A stretch of DNA of 64,000 bases. Origin: Clostridia bacterium. Its GTDB lineage: Bacteria; Bacillota; Clostridia; Oscillospirales; CAG-382. The notes beneath the pieces were generated by a model. It was not told the DNA's origin. It saw nothing but the letters and a program-made list of their open reading frames with translations, and did no database searches. The stretch is taken from the NCBI GenBank assembly GCA_017537345.1, contig JAFYKY010000021.1:1-64000 (forward strand). The letters are read 5' to 3'. The position numbers and the translations under genes are program-made. Position 1 is the first letter of the stretch. Each line of letters begins with the position of its first letter. Below are positions 62,634-64,000 of the stretch, piece by piece.

Positions 62634-64000
62634 TTAGTTATACTTCTTGCGTGCGGTGTAGTGGGTGTGGAGAAGCTCGTGAGCCTTATGTCCGCCGATC
62701 TCGCCCAGGTATTCTGCGTAAAGCTTCTTAACCTCTTCGTTTTCGTGGGACTTTCTCTTTGCCTTGCCTGCATCCTCGTTGTACAGAGCCTTTGCGCGGG
62801 TTGCTCTTACGTCAACGTAGCTGCGCTCGGTAGCAGAAACGATAGGAGTACCGCCGCCGTGGATACAGCCGCCGGGACAAGCCATAATTTCGATAAAATC
62901 ATACTGCTTTTCGCCGCGCTTGATGGATTCAAGAAGCGCCTTTGCGTTTGCGGTGCCGTGAGCAACTGCAACGCGTACTACCTTGCCGTCCAGATCAACC
63001 TCTGCTTCCTTGATTCCCTCAAGTCCGCGTACTGCGGTGAGGTTAACGTCGGTAAGCTCTTTGCCGGTAACAACTTCGTATACGGTACGGAGAGCAGCCT
63101 CCATAACGCCGCCGGTGGTACCGAATATTACGGATGCGCCGGTGGATTCGCCCATTACGCTGTCAAAATCGCTATCGGGCAGACGAACGAAATCGATACT
63201 TGCGGTCTTGATCATTCTTGCAAGCTCTCTTACTGTGATAACCGCGTCAACATCCTTCATACCGTCTCTGGAAAGCTCGGGACGTGCAGCCTCGTACTTT
63301 TTGGAGGTACAGGGCATTACGGATACAACGTAAATGTTCTTGGGGTCAATGCCTTCTTTTTCTGCGAAGTAGCTCTTAATAAGAGCGCCTTCCATCTCGT
63401 GAGGAGATTTGCAGGAAGAAAGGTTGGGAATGAATTCGGGGAAGAAGGTTTCGCAGTACTTGATCCAACCGGGAGAGCAGGAGGTGATCATAGGAAGTGT
63501 TCCGCCGTTCTGCATACGCTGAAGCAGCTCGGTACCCTCTTCCATAATAGTAAGGTCTGCGCCGAAATCGGTATCGAATACCTTATCAAAGCCAAGTCTG
63601 CGGAGTGCGGTAGCCAGCTTTCCGGTTACGGAAGTGCCCATAGGCATACCGAATTCTTCGCCCAGAGTTGCTCTTACTGCGGGAGCAGGCTGAACAACAA
63701 CGTATTTTTCGGGGTCGTTAAGAGCTTCCCAAACGTCTGCGGTGTTGTCTTTTTCCTTAAGCGCACCAACGGGGCAGGCAAGGATACACTGACCGCAGTA
63801 TACGCAGGGTGCATCTACGATAGAACGCTCGAAAGCGCTTCCTACAACAGTCTTTATACCGCGCTGGGAAAGACCGATAGCGCCGATCTTCTGTACGTCG
63901 TTACAAGCGGCGATACAGCGGCGGCAGGAGATACATTTGCTGTTGTCACGTACGAGAGAGGGAGAAAGGTCGTCCACTTCGTATTGAGCCTTTTCGCCGT
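62634..64000 (-). CDS. NAD(P)-linked [FeFe] hydrogenase catalytic subunit (HndD type), N terminus cut off
   Basis: The frame runs out of the window at 64000, so the N terminus is missing; the GTG at 63977 is internal. The visible part starts with a two-cluster ferredoxin domain (CISCRRCIAAC, CVYCGQCILACP). The H-cluster domain has ITSCSPGWIKYCE (L1), VSVMPCTSKKYEAARPE (L2) and IMACPGGCIHGGGTP (L3), and the small-subunit-like tail ends HKAHELLHTHYTARKKYN. These are the motifs of soluble multimeric hydrogenases that pass electrons between ferredoxin, NAD(P)H and protons during fermentation. L1 reads TSCSP, not TSCCP. Confidence 0.93.
   Translation of the reverse strand, partial: GEKAQYEVDDLSPSLVRDNSKCISCRRCIAACNDVQKIGAIGLSQRGIKTVVGSAFERSIVDAPCVYCGQCILACPVGALKEKDNTADVWEALNDPEKYVVVQPAPAVRATLGEEFGMPMGTSVTGKLATALRRLGFDKVFDTDFGADLTIMEEGTELLQRMQNGGTLPMITSCSPGWIKYCETFFPEFIPNLSSCKSPHEMEGALIKSYFAEKEGIDPKNIYVVSVMPCTSKKYEAARPELSRDGMKDVDAVITVRELARMIKTASIDFVRLPDSDFDSVMGESTGASVIFGTTGGVMEAALRTVYEVVTGKELTDVNLTAVRGLEGIKEAEVDLDGKVVRVAVAHGTANAKALLESIKRGEKQYDFIEIMACPGGCIHGGGTPIVSATERSYVDVRATRAKALYNEDAGKAKRKSHENEEVKKLYAEYLGEIGGHKAHELLHTHYTARKKYN

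Noticed and set aside
1..64000. tRNA, rRNA, CRISPR, insertion sequence or prophage content
   Set aside because: I looked for cloverleaf-like segments, spaced direct repeats, transposase or integrase motifs and phage structural genes and found none; the window is core chromosome with short intergenic gaps.

Overview
This window is a gene-dense chromosomal segment of an anaerobic Gram-positive bacterium, most likely an uncultured member of the class Clostridia (Oscillospirales or Christensenellales-like). The evidence is a glgC/glgD glycogen operon, a Gram-positive division cluster with a PASTA-bearing SpoVD-type penicillin-binding protein and DivIB-type FtsQ, an IreB/PASTA-kinase pair, a RemA-YicC-Gmk-RpoZ-PriA gene string in the order known from Bacillus, DUF5685 next to a J-domain gene, and an HndD-type [FeFe] hydrogenase. 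I saw no tRNA, rRNA, insertion sequence, prophage or CRISPR array. Promoters are repeatedly SigA-like (TTGNNN, 17 bases, TATAAT-like).

Layout. 1-3100: end of an unknown gene, then pnp and rpsO on the minus strand, each with its own 3' structure. 3125-3856: small membrane-anchored WG-repeat protein. 3930-14869: glycogen operon glgB-glgC-glgD-glgA-glgP, a GH13 glucanase and a sugar-kinase-like gene; these cover ADP-glucose synthesis, chain elongation, branching, phosphorolysis and probably trimming or debranching. 14922-15991: SigH-like sigma factor and a zinc-ribbon protein. 16151-27378: division and wall cluster mraZ-rsmH-ftsL-spoVD-murF-mraY-ftsW-murG-ftsQ, then ftsZ from its own promoter. 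27470-30619: a giant ECF-type sigma factor fused to about 870 residues of unknown sensor-like sequence.

30677-39365 (minus strand): ireB plus a small hypothetical gene, and the operon dgt-dnaG-rpoD-mtnN-pheS-pheT (replication priming, housekeeping sigma, SAM by-product recycling, Phe-tRNA charging). 39547-53987: a 16-gene plus-strand string from one strong promoter: DUF5685, J-domain protein, membrane protein, yicC, remA, gmk, rpoZ, priA, def, fmt, rsmB, rlmN, prpC, prkC, rsgA, pssA. The PrpC/PrkC pair is the expected partner system of IreB. 54060-64000: shorter units, namely a lipoprotein, a PhnP-like hydrolase (minus), rpmE, hflX with a cysteine desulfidase-like gene, asnA, an RtcB-like RNA ligase, a MerR regulator with a membrane protein, and the end of a hydrogenase gene (minus).

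The two observations I consider most worth following are: (1) the 1049-residue sigma factor, which appears to carry its own sensory region and has no anti-sigma gene beside it; and (2) a 38-nucleotide element found three times directly behind minus-strand stop codons (pnp, rpsO, PhnP-like gene), with constant flanks, a constant-length 19-base centre and compensating base changes in its stem, which suggests a small structured 3'-UTR RNA family.
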